64,000 nucleotides of DNA from Chamaelirium japonicum. Lineage: Eukaryota > Streptophyta > Magnoliopsida > Liliales > Melanthiaceae. A program made the translations under genes and the position numbers. Positions 10,518 through 21,739 of this stretch are shown piece by piece. The first letter of the stretch is position 1. Every line of letters starts with the position of its first letter. The notes beneath the pieces are model-generated. The model made no database searches, was not told the DNA's origin, and saw only the letters and a list, made by a program, of their open reading frames with translations. The DNA lies in NCBI GenBank assembly GCA_947650365.1, contig OX393553.1:65971611-66035610 (forward strand). The letters are read 5' to 3'.

Positions 10518-10828
10518 TCTTCATATTCTAGGGTTTCTCCTTCTGCGATAGCAACGACGACAACCAGCTGCTCCTCTGTGCTCCGTTCACCCTCACCGAC
10601 GATCCCCTCCTTACCGCAGATCTATGATCCCAAGATTCCCATCGATCCCCTCCTCGCACCCGCAGCCCCTCTTCCTCTCCCCGCAGCCCCCCTATCAGCC
10701 ACACAACCTCCTTCTCTGATCCCCTTCCCTGCAACCCCCCTCAGATCCCCTCCCCCACCTCGCAACCCTTCTCCTCCTCCCTGCAGCTCCCCTTCCCCAC
10801 CCCGCAGCCCCTTTCCTCCCCGCAGCCC

Positions 10829-11970
10829 CCTCCACCAGGCATCTCTACTCCTTCGAGGCACGTCTGTCGTCTACGCCGAAAAATCTATGGGCTCAAGCAG
10901 GCCCCTTGTGCCTAGTTTGAGCAATTTCGCAGTGCAGTTCTTACCGTTGGATTTGTAGAGCGATATGCTGACTATGCCATGTTCACCCGCTCCTCCAGTC
11001 AGGGCCTTTCTGTTATGCTCCTGTATGTGGACGATATGATCATCACCGGGAATGACAGTGCCACCATAACATTCCTTCAACATCACCTCCAAAGTTAGTT
11101 CAAGATGAAGGATTTCGGACCCTCTTTGCTACTTCCAAAGTCTTGAGATTACCCGTTCAGCTCGTGGTTTGTTGATCTCTCAGCAGAAGTACATTTCCAA
11201 TATCCTTGTCGATGCTGATCTCACTGACTCTCGCACTGCTGACACATCGATGGAGCTTAACTTGAAGCTCCTCCCTACATATGGTGAACCTCTTCGGGAC
11301 GTCTCCAGATACTAGAGGTTGGTTCGGATGCTCGTCTATCTCACTATGACTAGACCAGATATTGCCCATGTTATTGGCATTGTCAGTCAGTTTGTTCAGG
11401 CTCCCCGCTCTGTTCACTATACAGCAGTACTCTGGATCCTCCACTATCTTCGGGACACCATCACCCGTTCGTTGCTTCTACCTTCCACCTCTCCTCTAGT
11501 TCTGCGCGCATACTCCGATACAGACTAGGTAGAAGATGTTGCTACTCGTCGTTCTATCACCGACTACTATGTGTTCCTTTGTGACTCTTATTTCTTGGCG
11601 CAGTAAGAAATAAGAGTTTGTTGCTCGCTCCAGCACCGAAGCCGAATACATGGCTATGGCTTCCACCACCGCAGAGATTGTCTGGCTTCGCCATCTTCTA
11701 CTACACCTGGGAGTCGTGATATTCGAGCCCATACCTCTTTTTTGTTACAACCGAAGTGCTATTCAGATCGCTAGCAACCCGGTTTTTCATGAGTGGACGA
11801 AACATGTCAAAGTTGACTGTTACTATGTTCGCCAGGAGTTTCTCGCCCACACCATCTCCTTGCCATTTATTCACTCGAAGGAGCAAACTGCTGACTTCCT
11901 CACGAAATCTCTTACCATTGCTTGCTTCCGGCATTTAATCAATAAACTCTTGGTATATGATCCACTGTGA
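10829..11970 (+). pseudogene. Copia RT C-terminal half and RNase H, broken
   Basis: The frame begins at a PPPGIS-like motif and reads through I-Y-G-L-K-Q-A, the catalytic L-L-Y-V-D-D (about 11025) and RNase H (A-Y-S-D-T-D, then STEAEYMAMA-like). It ends at TGA 11968-11970, where the related copy also ends. Several stops and frameshifts break it, including TAG at 11526, where the related elements have Trp. The N-terminal RT fingers are lost because the C-rich leader is fused to mid-RT. The fusion point lies in CCTCCA-type sequence that both parents share. Confidence 0.85.
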
Positions 11971-11983
11971 GTTTGAGGGGGAG

Positions 11984-12125
11984 TGTTAATGTATATAGAG
12001 ATAGGTCGGGTTTTATATACAGACGGGCTGGGTTCGTTATGTAATAATGTGCATATATATTGGGATTAATCCCTTAATGAAGAGATATTCCATTCTCTCC
12101 AAACCCTAGCCGTCATCTCCTAACA
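11984..12125 (+). repeat. 3' LTR of the copia derivative
   Basis: 142 bp, TGTTAATG to CTAACA, preceded by the polypurine tract GAGTTTGAGGGGGAG. Confidence 0.92.
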
Positions 12126-13613
12126 GGGACCAACAAATAGAACCAACTACCGCAGATTCCTTTTCCCCTAGTATGCTCTAATCCAACCAACCATTCTGAG
12201 CTCTGTCAAGAGCCCTCGGATCATGTCCAAGAGGTAACCTGCCTTTAGTTATTAAGCTTTAGTGGTATTTTTAATGGCCTATTGTATAAAGATTGCTCTT
12301 TTTTTAGGCTAACTCATCATTTGTTTTAGTCTAGGTTCCTATGGGTGAAAATCCAAACCTAGCATTGAGATTCGTGCAAGACGGCCTTCGTGCCTGCAAC
12401 CATAAAGCTTGGTAGATGGTGAAGGCACAAGAGTTGCTAGATTGCTAGACACATGTGCTTACATGCCGCAAACGCAGGAGACGATCCCACCTTGTTTTGT
12501 TGTGGCTAGGAGATGATAGTTGACATATTGGCCCACTTACTTGGGGGCCATTAGATTTTTATTTACTTATTTTAGTATTTATTTTGTTATTTGATTCATA
12601 TTTTATACTTAAATTATGCACAAGGGTTTTAGGCTAGTTTTGCTTACTATAGTCCCACATTGCTTAGGAGAATATTATGTAACCACTGGGGGTTCTATAT
12701 GGGACCTTAAATCTTCATTATTGAACAATGCTTATAAGAGATCAGGAAATTGTAAAGGTGAGAAGCCTAGGGTAATACTTATCCCCCCTCTCTCTTTTCT
12801 TTTGGGGCAAGCCCTGGCTCGCTTGCGTCCTTTGAGCCCACACACCCACAAGCGTTGGTCAGCCCACACCCTACCGCACCACAAGTCCCCGCACATGTAC
12901 ACCTAGAACCCGTGTCATCTACTCTCAATTGGCTTTCGTGCACTCGTTTGTCGTTCAACACCATCGGCCCCTATTAAATTGGTTCGTGGGTGTGGCTTGC
13001 TCGTTCTAATACTTGGACCAGATTCTATTGCTCGGTATGCACCCGCTAGAACTATTTCTCAAAAGTTTCCCCGGTTTGATCTCTTCACCCGATCTAAATC
13101 TTCATTAGATTATTTTTTTCTATCCATTTACTGATGGTTTGAATAAGGAGTCAACTTCACCCAATGTAAATCTTGATTAGACTACTTCTTTATATTCATC
13201 TACTGTTGGTTTGATTAAGGACTGAACATTACATGAGCATATGACGTTTTGAATTCCGTTTGCGTAAGCCTATTAACTTATTTGTACTCATTTTGGGTTA
13301 AGGCTAATTGCCCTAGCCTACGGATGTCGCAAACTTCCAAATGGTCATCTTCAATCATGTGAATTGCTTGACACTACATGCATGCAATTTGGCCTCTGAT
13401 AATTTTTTGGTCTGCTATTTTAAACTCTGAGAGCACAGAAAGTAATCAGTTAACATTTTATATTTTAATTTACTTGTGGTAGAAAAATTTATTGATCTCT
13501 AATCATCATATAGCATAGTTTGCAAGCATGTCCCATATCAACTTTGCTATCAGAGCACTAGGTTAGGCTAGGTTAACTTGCCTTATTATTACATTATCTT
13601 AGCATCTTTAGGG
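12126..13613. other. Gene-free stretch with a weak LTR-like block
   Basis: Near 12648 the words AGTCCCACATTGCTTAGG resemble the conserved CCCACAT box of TRIM LTRs, but no matching partner, primer site or target duplication was found. No coding region could be supported. Confidence 0.35.
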
Positions 13614-13733
13614 TGTTGAGGAAGTCGACCGGTTGGTCCCATATCGGTAAAGGAGGCACCTTACTCCCGCTTTATATACCCTCTGTGGACCTCCCCTTAC
13701 AACCCGGGTTTTGGGGCACGAGGGTATCTAACA
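13614..13733 (+). repeat. TRIM copy 1, left LTR
   Basis: 120 bp with the conserved CCCATATCGG box and the ends TGTT and AACA. Confidence 0.93.
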
Positions 13734-13820
13734 TGGTATCAGAGCCAGGTTGCCCGTCTCCTCCGAGTACGGCCCCTTCCGATTGTGCCTCACTCCGCGT
13801 GCTCCGCTTGAGGGGGAGGG

Positions 13821-13940
13821 TGTTGAGGAAGTCCACCAGTTAGTCCCACATCGGTAAAGGGGGCACCTTATGCCCACTTTATATACCCTCTGTGGACCTC
13901 CGCTTACGACCCGGGTTTTGGGGCGTGAGGGTATCTAACA
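13821..13940 (+). repeat. TRIM copy 1, right LTR
   Basis: 120 bp, the same length as the left LTR and differing at a small number of positions. Confidence 0.93.
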
Positions 13941-13945
13941 TAGGG

Positions 13946-14727
13946 CATTCATCACATACCACCAATGTTTACTTAATTATCAAAATCTCAGAAAACGGAA
14001 AGCATCAGTCGGAAATAGCACGCCTGAGGTATTGATCATCAATCGGAAATGGCACAGGTGAGGAAAAGATGAAAAGAATATAAGGAACATTTTGAAGTTC
14101 CTTCTGTTGACTTTAAGAAAGCAACGTTAAGGGGCTTATGGTCGGATATAATAATGGCATGAAGAAGGGTTATGAGATATTGACACCTGAAACATTGAGA
14201 GTAACCTTAGAGGTGGAAACTAAGACCACAAAACTCAACTAGGGCTGCAAGTGTCCCGGTTTGGACCTAGCAAATTTTTAATTGGCCCAACCCAGAAGCC
14301 CAATCCAAAGTAGTATGAGGACCAATGGTCATTCATTTAGACCCATAATCACCATGAAGAAGTAGCTTATAGACTCTACTAACCAATTTGGATAATTTTA
14401 CAGCGAAAAAATATTAATATAAAACCCTTGAAAAATAGAACCAAACTACTAACTTATGGTTTAATTCTATTTCAAAATCTAAGCGAGAGACGATAATAGA
14501 TCATCAGATTTTGGCAAGTTTTAGGAAATGCAGAAGAATGAAGACATATTGAGCAATCAATGAGTATATTGTGCACACCACCTCTCGAAAGTTTCAAGAA
14601 GCTAAAGAATGTGATCCATGCAACAATATCATTAAAGCTAAGAGACTAGGTGTTGAAGGAAAAGAAAAGGACCACTTACATTTCCCATAGACTATTCTCT
14701 ACTAGTAGAACATAAACCAACTATATG
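13946..14727. other. Unassigned sequence between the two TRIMs
   Basis: AT-rich, with no coding frame or RNA gene. No repeat structure was recognised. Confidence 0.4.
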
Positions 14728-15064
14728 TGTTGACAGATAGTCCCACATCGGTGAAGGAGGCACCCATCACCCGCTTAATATACCCGTTGTGGATCTCCCC
14801 TTACGACCCGGGTTTTGGGGTGTGAGAGTATCTAACATAGTATCAGAGCTAGGGTTCACCGTCTCCTGCTCCGAGTGCTCCCCACCGATCATGCCTTGCC
14901 ACACGTGCTCCGCGTGGGAGGATCCTTACCACGCGTGCTCCGCGTGAGGGGAAGTGTTAACGGATAGTCCCACATCGGTGAGGGAGGCACGCATCACCCG
15001 CTTAATATAGTTGCTGTGGACCTCCAGTTACGACCCGAGTTTTGGGGTGTGAGAGTATCTAACA
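14728..15064 (+). mobile_element. Complete TRIM element, copy 2
   Basis: The 110-bp LTRs are at 14728-14837 and 14955-15064. The primer site TAGTATCAGAGC (14838-14849) has one G-to-A change. The polypurine tract GAGGGGAAG precedes the right LTR. Flanks ATATG and AGATG match at 4 of 5. The LTRs share long blocks with copy 1, for example ACCCGGGTTTTGGGG and GTATCTAACA, so both belong to one family. The 117-bp interior contains a duplicated ACACGTGCTCCGCGTG-type segment. Confidence 0.93.
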
Positions 15065-15080
15065 AGATGAACATGGTATA

Positions 15081-15338
15081 TTAAGGCAGTGTTTGGTATG
15101 TGGAAGTGTGGAACAGCTATTCCCCTTAATCCTCTTCCAGAAGAGGTTATTATTGTCAATTATTACTTCCAATGCAATTTGATGGTTTGGCGTTCCGGTT
15201 GGCATAAAAACAACCAGAGTGATATTTTTTAGTTCCCAGGTCCTTCATTCCACCGGAACAATTACTAACCGTTATTTTCAAATCATGGAATTCGGAATGG
15301 AAATATATTGTTTCGGAATGATGCCAAACACCCCTTAA
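15081..15338. mobile_element. Tourist-like MITE, copy 1
   Basis: Imperfect terminal inverted repeats AGGCAGTGTTTGGTAT and ATGCCAAACACCCCT are flanked by TTA and TAA. This fits PIF/Harbinger-type MITEs with a 3-bp duplication. The element is about 250 bp and non-coding. A diverged copy in the opposite orientation lies at 59819-60040. Confidence 0.65.
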
Positions 15339-15977
15339 ATGTCTGCTCCAGGCCAATCCAGTTTAACACTGAAAATATTCAACACAATGATGATAAATCT
15401 TATTGTTTCAGGTGCAAATAATATTGTTGAGAACACATCAATTAACAATAACAATAAAAAAAACTTAAATAAGCTGTTAAGACAATATGAATTCTACCAG
15501 ATGGAGTGGCACATATACTCGACCATAGTTGGTCCAGTCTCTTCAAAGCATTGTACGAGTTAGCCCCCCCAGCACCGCCTACTTCACTACTCGTTGAAAT
15601 CCCTTCCATAATCCTCTACAAGTGTAACCGACATTCATACAAAACATAAATATAAATATAACACAGTAAGAAATTATAAAAAGGAAGTTACATGAGAAAG
15701 GAATAATTGAATAACAAAAATTAGATATAAGAATTATGTTTTTAGATATCAGCAACACTACCATTTACGAAGCATAAAAATTACATTCCATATATGCAAC
15801 GAACTAAAAGTTAATAAAGATAGTAGTACAAACTCATCAGCCTTGTGTATAATTCTTTACCATTATGTAACTTCTACAATTTGGGAACTTTATGTAATGT
15901 GCAGTAAAACACCATATTAGTAGATTATTATATGAGTTGGACTATACTCTTTTACAATAAGAAGCTTTCTCACTGGA
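15339..15977. other. AT-rich gene-free stretch
   Basis: No gene or RNA was supported. Its end, from about 15948 (CTTTTACAATAAGAAG...CACTGGACAATT), is a copy of the spacer between the MITEs at 27.5-27.9 kb. That copy continues after the gypsy insertion at 21081. Confidence 0.5.
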
Positions 15978-15982
15978 CAATT

Positions 15983-17183
15983 TGATGCAGACGAGGCCTA
16001 CTACGTGCAGATTTTCACAGCTGATCGTGTATTTTCATTCCCTACGAAGGTCCCGGAAGCTGATCGCCAATCCGTCTACATCAGTGGAAAGCTCGTTCGA
16101 GGATCTAGGACTTTGGTTTTTATTTTCTGTCGATCCGACTAACGGATCTTGAGTTATTTATCTTTTTATTTCTGGTTTGGGTAGGTGCGAGCCATGTTCG
16201 CATCCGGTTCGAGCCACAGATGCCGAACTGACTCGTTTCTATGTTAGGGTTTTAGCCGTAGGATCTCAAATCGACTTAAAATCTCAATGGATGAGATTCA
16301 AAAGGGAGCCAAACCCTAACCGAAACCCCCTCTCACCCGGCTGGCCTCCCTTTCCCGCGGACACACCCGCGCGGGCACGCCTTGGGAAGCGTGCCCGCAT
16401 CCTCCTCTCTCTCTACCCGCGCGGAACGTCTCTCTCTTTCTTTCCTTTTATTTCTTTTGTGTTCCTTGCCTATAAAGCCATCAAACCCTAATTCAAAGGG
16501 GACGATGATATGAAATTGAAACCCTAGAACGGAGAAGCGAGACCGCTTGTTCGCCGTATCTTCCGAAGAATCATCCTTGCTTCCAGTCTTCTTCTTCCTT
16601 CGCAAGCTTCTACCTCGTCACCACGCCTTCGTCTACGACTTCGCGGGAGATCGACGCGGAGATCCTTCATCTTCAAAGATCAACTCGTCTCGGCTTCTTC
16701 AACCTTTCTTCTGGACCACACCTCCTCTTCCGCCCCTTCATCTGCAACAACGGAGTTCCTGTCAGCGGCCGGCATTGACCAAAGCAAGGTTTGAATCGTC
16801 CCTCAATATTTTCATGTGATACACCTCCCCTTTCAAGCCGGCCTATTGCTGAATTTCCATTAGAGTTTCCGAAATCATTGGCTTCTGAAGAATCTCATCC
16901 ATTAGGATTTTGTCGCTTAGATCCATGCTTGTTCTTTGAGACTTTGGCTTATTTATTTGAGATTGCGTTAGTTATTATTGCTGGAACTTGTTTGTTAGAA
17001 TCTGAAATTAATAGTTATCTCGTCAGTTTTATTTGCTTCGTTGAATTAAATCTGTTTGGGTATGAATGAATGATGATCTGTGGCCATAAGCTTTGCTGAA
17101 ATTTGATTCATTATATGCAGAATTCTATCTTTAAGTGTTTAAAATTCAGCACTTGAGTTTATTTAAGCATCCGCATCACATCA
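15983..17183 (+). repeat. 5' LTR of the gypsy element
   Basis: 1201 bp. A TATAAAG box at 16471-16477 in a CT-rich promoter context probably sets the start of the genomic RNA. Confidence 0.95.
16471..16477 (+). promoter_or_regulatory. LTR TATA box
   Basis: TATAAAG after TTCCTTGCC, followed about 40 nt later by AT-rich leader sequence. It is conserved in both LTRs. Confidence 0.55.
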
Positions 17184-17186
17184 AGT

Positions 17187-17198
17187 TGGTATCAGAGC
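17187..17198 (+). promoter_or_regulatory. Primer binding site (iMet)
   Basis: Exact TGGTATCAGAGC, 3 nt after the LTR end. Confidence 0.92.
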
Positions 17199-17407
17199 GC
17201 ACTAGTCGTCGCGTTTACGCAACGGTCGGTCCTCTTGCATCATTCGCATCATCGCGTGTTTGCTGAATTTTTTTTATTTTTCCTTCTTATCATTTTAGTT
17301 TTGTGTCTTGCATTAATTAGTAACAAGCATCCCGCGTGAGCGCATCCATAATAGGATCACTCCTCTCTCTCTGAGGTGAATCGATAGCACCTTCTAGAGA
17401 ATCTAGA

Positions 17408-19867
17408 ATGGCGGGACCTTCCCCACCCCGTACTTGGCAAGATGCCATCACAAGGCAACAAGAACACATGGATAGGCTTCAGACCCAGATCGAAGCCTTG
17501 ACCTTAGCCTTCACTAATTCCCAAAATCAACCTCGACCCCATCGAGAGCACAGGACTAGAGCGTCTCCAAAGCGTAGTGAATTAGATCTCGAGTCAGGAG
17601 GTGACAGTGTCAGTTCCTCTGACGGGTCTGATAGGTGAAGTAGAAGGACTCATAGGAAGACGAAATCCCATTGGGGCTGGGATCAGGGTATCAAAATAGA
17701 AATTCCTGAGTTTGAGGGTAGGATGGATCCTGAAGAGTTCCTAGAGTGGGCCGAGAGAATCGACCAATATTTTGAGTGGAAAGAAATTCCCCGCGACAAA
17801 CAAGTCAAGTTTGTTAGTCTCAAACTGAAAGGTCATGCACTGATCTGGTGGAAACAGTTACAGACCACTAGGGGTAGAAAGGGAAAAGACAAGATTTCCA
17901 CTTGGACACACATGAGGGGAAAAATGCAATAGAAGTTTCTCCCTTCTGATTTCAAACAGAGTGTGTTCCAAAAATTCTAAACCCTGTGATAAGAGCACAA
18001 ATCGGTGGATGATTACACCAATAAATTCTACAAGCTCCAAGTTCACAATGATCTACATGAAGATGAAGAGCAGAGCGTCGCTAGGTATGTCAATGGTCTT
18101 AAACCCTCCATTCAAGAGGTGGTGTCCCTTCATGACTTGTATCAGGTCAGTGATGCACACCGTCGGGCTAAGAAAGTTGAGTCTCACCACTCCCGATCTG
18201 CGTCCCGACGATATGACAATACTAGGGCACCATCCGGATCTGTGAGTAGACCACCCCCTGGACCTTCCCCTGTAGCTGGTACAGTTCCTACACCCACTGA
18301 AAAGGGTAAAGGAGTCTTAGAACCCAACCCGAGCATGATGAAGTGTTTCAAGTGCAATCAGCCGGGTCACAAGTCAGCCGATTATCCTCGACGTCAATTC
18401 AATCCACAGACAAATCTTGCGAATAATGAAGAGGATAGTCAGGAGTCTGAAGGCGAACACTTCAATGAGTTAGTCTTGGAGGGAGATGACGTGACTGCGC
18501 CACTATTAGTTATTCACCAGTCTCCATCACCCCAAGCACCTAAAGCGTTACTACCCCACGAACTCTGTGGAGGACCCCCAAAGCCACATTGCAAGAACCA
18601 GAGGTTCGAGCTGTTCCAAACAGTCTGCACTGTCAATGGAATGGACCTTTGTGTCTTGATAGATGGAGGTTGCACCACCAACTTAATCAATGAAAGGGTA
18701 GTTAGGAGCAAGAAGTGGAAAGTCAAACCATTGGCTCACCCTTACAAAACGTCGTGACTAAACAACACCACAAGCAAGCTAGTGACTCATTGTTGTTTGG
18801 CAAAGTTGTCAATTGGGCTGCAATATAGAGATGAGGTTTGGTGTGATGTCCTTCCTTTAGAAGTTGCTGATATTATCCTTGGGCGTCCATGGCAGTTTGA
18901 CCGAGATGCACTACATCACGGGAAAGCCAATACCTACACTTTCCTTAAGGACGGCATTAACGTCACCTTATGGCCCACATGTTTTAGGAGACACCGATCC
19001 CATGCACCTCAAAGTCTTCTGAGTCAGAGCCACCCCATACCACCATTTGCAGATAATTTAGTAGGGTGTTCATCTGGTTCACTAAAAATTGAGAAGGGAT
19101 TAGACAACATCTTGCATTCCATCGCATGCACATCGCATTTAGAGTCTGTAGGTATCAAGTGCACTAGCATTCATCATTTGCCTGACATCTTTACATTCAC
19201 AGACCATTCATATGTGCATCCATATTATCGTCCAAGTGTTGACTTAAACATTAAAGAAGATTTTGCCACGTTTGATCACTTTTCGATGCAGGGTACTTAT
19301 GAATCATGCTTTCAGATTTCAAAAAGCCCATCATTTTTACTTTTTCGAAGTCATAACAAGTGGCTTGATGAGTTATTTGATTTCTTATTTTATTCACTGC
19401 ATCCAGGCAATGATGGCATGACATATCTTCTTAGTTTAGAATCCACTTGTTTTGCACCGCGCGCAGGCCACTTTGAGCACCACATATTGCACCCGCACCC
19501 CATGGCCTTTCGAAGACACCATAGCTTATTGCACAAGTCGATGACCCGCAACACATTATGCTCCCGTGGCCTTTCTTTTCATATGTCATTTGAATTTCAT
19601 GTCAACCTATCTCCCTATTATCACATGAAATTATCTGAGTATCTTGACGATCTTACCGTGCCGAGGAGGATGTTGGTTTTGGCATTCAGATCTTCGCTTG
19701 GCATGGATGGGCAGGGGATGCCAGATGAAGTCGCTGCGTACTTGAGGCTGATTACTTGGCCACCGGACCCGGGAGAGCAGTTCGAGCAGATGCAGAGGTT
19801 GCGGCTACTTCCAGGAGAGCCCCCACCGGATCCAGGACCCTACTCGACAGGAGTCGAGTTCTTTTGA
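17408..19867 (+). pseudogene. Gag-protease plus unfamiliar ORF, six in-frame stops
   Basis: One frame of about 820 codons covers the whole interior, with stops at 17636, 17930, 17978, 17987, 17990 and 18755. The N-terminus is a chromovirus-type gag (D-P-E-E-F-L-E-W-A-E-R, W-W-K-Q-L, V-D-D-Y-T-N-K-F-Y). A CCHC knuckle at about 18342 has its last Cys changed to Tyr. The protease-like part has L-I-D-G-G-C-T-T-N (DSG changed to DGG) and V-A-D-I-I-L-G-R-P-W. After about 18960 some 290 residues follow without a stop and match no RT, RNase H or integrase motif. They are His-, Ser- and Phe-rich, with an acidic/Pro end. Confidence 0.85.
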
Positions 19868-19879
19868 GTCCAGGGGACT

Positions 19880-21080
19880 TGATGCAGACGAGGCCTACTA
19901 CATGCAGATTTTCACAGCTGATCGTGTATTTTCATTCCCTACGGAGATCTCGGAAGCCGATCGCCAATCCGTCTACATCAGTGGAAAGCTCGTTCGAGGA
20001 TCTAGGACTTTGGTTTTTATTTTCTGTCGATCCGACTAACGGATCTTGAGTTATTTATCTTTTTATTTCTGGTTTGGGTAGGTGCGAGCCATGTTCGCAT
20101 CCGGTTCGAGCCACAGATGCCGAACTGACTCGTTTCTATGTTAGGGTTTTAGCCGTAGGATCTCAAATCGACTTAAAATCTCAATGGATGAGATTCAAAA
20201 GGGAGCCAAACCCTAACCGAAACCCCCTCTCACCCGGCCGGCCTCCCTTTCCCGCGGACACACCCGCGCGGGCATGCCTTGGGAAGCGTGCCCGCGTCCT
20301 CCTCTCTCTCTACCCGCGCGGAACGTCTCTCTCTTTCTTTCCTTTTATTTCTTTTGTGTTCCTTGCCTATAAAGCCATCAAACCCTAATTCAAAGGGGAC
20401 GATGATATGAAATTGAAACCCTAGAACGGAGAAGCGAGACCGCTTGTTCGCCGTATCTTCCGAAGAATCATCCTTGCTTCCAGTCATCTTCTTCCTTCGC
20501 AAGCTTCTACCTCGTCACCACGCCTTCGTCTACGACTTCGCGGGAGATCGACGCGGAGATCCTTCATCTTCAAAAATCAACTCGTCTCGGCTTCTTCAAC
20601 CTTTCTTCTGGACCACACCTCCTCTTCCGCCCCTTCATCTGCAACAACGGAGTTCCTGTCAGCGGCCGGCATTGACCAAAGCACGGTTTGAATCGTCCCT
20701 CAATATTTTCATGTGATACACCTCCCCTTTCAAGCCGGCCTATTGCTGAATTTCCATTAGGGTTTCCGAAATCATTGGCTTCTGAAGAATCTCATCCATT
20801 AGGATTTTGTCGCTTAGATCCATGCTTGTTCTTTGAGACTTTGGCTTATTTATTTGAGATTGTGTTAGTTATTATTGCTGGAACTTGTTTGTTAGAATCT
20901 GAAATTAATAGTTATCTCGTCAGTTTTATTTGCTTCGTTGAATTAAATCTGTTTGGGCATGAATGAATGATGATCTGTGGCCATAAGCTTTGCTGAAATT
21001 TGATTCATTATATGCAGAATTCTATCTTTAAGTGTTTATAATTCAGCACTTGAGTTTATTTAAGCATCCGCATCACATCA
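19880..21080 (+). repeat. 3' LTR of the gypsy element
   Basis: 1201 bp, nearly identical to the 5' LTR. The matching TATA box is at 20368-20374. Confidence 0.95.
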
Positions 21081-21085
21081 CAATT

Positions 21086-21523
21086 GCCTCAAACAAAATT
21101 ATGATAAAGATAAAGAGAAATCACAGGGCACAAATTCTAGAACCCCAGGTCACAATTCAGAGAAACAAACCATAAACCATGCTTATGAGAGATTGGGAAA
21201 AACCACGATATTCTATGGTCACAATACAGAGAAACAAACCACAAACAATTTACGAAGAACAAAATAATGGAAAAAGAGAAAAAGCACCACACAAGCACGA
21301 GATAGCGATTTTATGCAGAAACCCAAATCGGGAAAAACCAGATGCAAACGATCAAACCCACTAGAAACCGAGGAACTGAAGTTACAAGCAATCGCCCACC
21401 AACAACGAGAAGACACTATTCGCCCGAAGGTTTCTCTTCCTCTCTTCCCAAATTTGTCATCCCAAAGTTTGGACTCAAAACACCCTTTATATAGAGTATA
21501 GGTTTACATCATACTAAAGACCA
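21086..21523. other. Gene-free stretch, continuation of spacer repeat
   Basis: The first ~35 bp (GCCTCAAACAAAATTATGATAAAG) continue the spacer repeat interrupted by the gypsy element. Beyond that there is a short internal repeat, CACAAT(T/A)CAGAGAAACAAACC, at about 21152 and 21221. No gene was supported. Confidence 0.45.
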
Positions 21524-21661
21524 TGTTAATGTATATACCGGGTCGTGTTCTATGTACAGTCGGGTCGGGTTGTGTGTGTATATATGTACATATATATTGG
21601 GCTTTAGTCCCTCAATAAGAACTATTACATTCTCTCCAAACCCTAACCGTCATCTCTAACA
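21524..21661 (+). repeat. 5' LTR of the copia element
   Basis: 138 bp, TGTTAATG to TCTCTAACA. Confidence 0.93.
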
Positions 21662-21673
21662 TGGTATCAAAGC
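21662..21673 (+). promoter_or_regulatory. Primer binding site (one mismatch)
   Basis: TGGTATCAAAGC, one G-to-A change from the iMet consensus, directly after the LTR. Confidence 0.85.
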
Positions 21674-21739
21674 TTTAGGGTTCTCTCGCGTGCCAACGGT
21701 GACGACGACGATGACAACAGCCATCTCCGGCTCCGATCT

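Larger units (their letters stand above)
9569..12125 (+). mobile_element. Short-LTR Ty1/copia deletion derivative
   Basis: The 5' LTR (9569-10505) and 3' LTR (11984-12125) both run from TGTTAATGTATATA to CTCCTAACA. After removal of the 787-bp MITE and its 8-bp duplication, the 5' copy is 142 bp, exactly the length of the 3' copy. The primer site follows directly and a GAGTTTGAGGGGGAG polypurine tract precedes the 3' LTR. The interior jumps from a C-rich leader straight into mid-RT, so gag, protease, integrase and the RT N-terminus are deleted. Flanks GGAAC and GGGAC form a 4/5 target duplication. Confidence 0.9.
13614..13940 (+). mobile_element. Complete TRIM element, copy 1
   Basis: Two 120-bp direct repeats (13614-13733 and 13821-13940) begin TGTTGAGGAAGTC and end GTATCTAACA. 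The exact iMet primer site TGGTATCAGAGC follows the first (13734-13745), and the polypurine tract GAGGGGGAGGG precedes the second. The interior is only 87 bp and non-coding. A perfect 5-bp target duplication TAGGG flanks the element. This is the diagnostic layout of a terminal-repeat retrotransposon in miniature, which depends on proteins from other LTR elements. Each LTR contains a TTTATATACC TATA-like box. Confidence 0.95.
15983..21080 (+). mobile_element. Non-autonomous Ty3/gypsy element with paired LTRs
   Basis: The LTRs at 15983-17183 and 19880-21080 are both 1201 bp, run from TGATGCAGACGAGG to GCATCACATCA, and by eye differ at about 15 positions. A perfect CAATT target duplication flanks the element (15978-15982 and 21081-21085). 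The primer site is at 17187-17198 and a GTCCAGGGGACT polypurine tract abuts the 3' LTR. The interior holds gag and a protease-like domain, but no RT, RNase H or integrase. The low LTR divergence indicates recent movement despite this deficiency, so the proteins must have come from a relative. Confidence 0.95.

Noticed and set aside
12590-12800. Possible further TRIM or LTR around AGTCCCACATTGCTTAGG
   Set aside because: No partner repeat, primer site or target duplication was found. Only the short box is shared.
16177-17069. Three 90-104 codon frames repeated at 20074-20966
   Set aside because: They lie inside the paired gypsy LTRs and recur only because the LTRs are copies. The LTR promoter region explains the composition.
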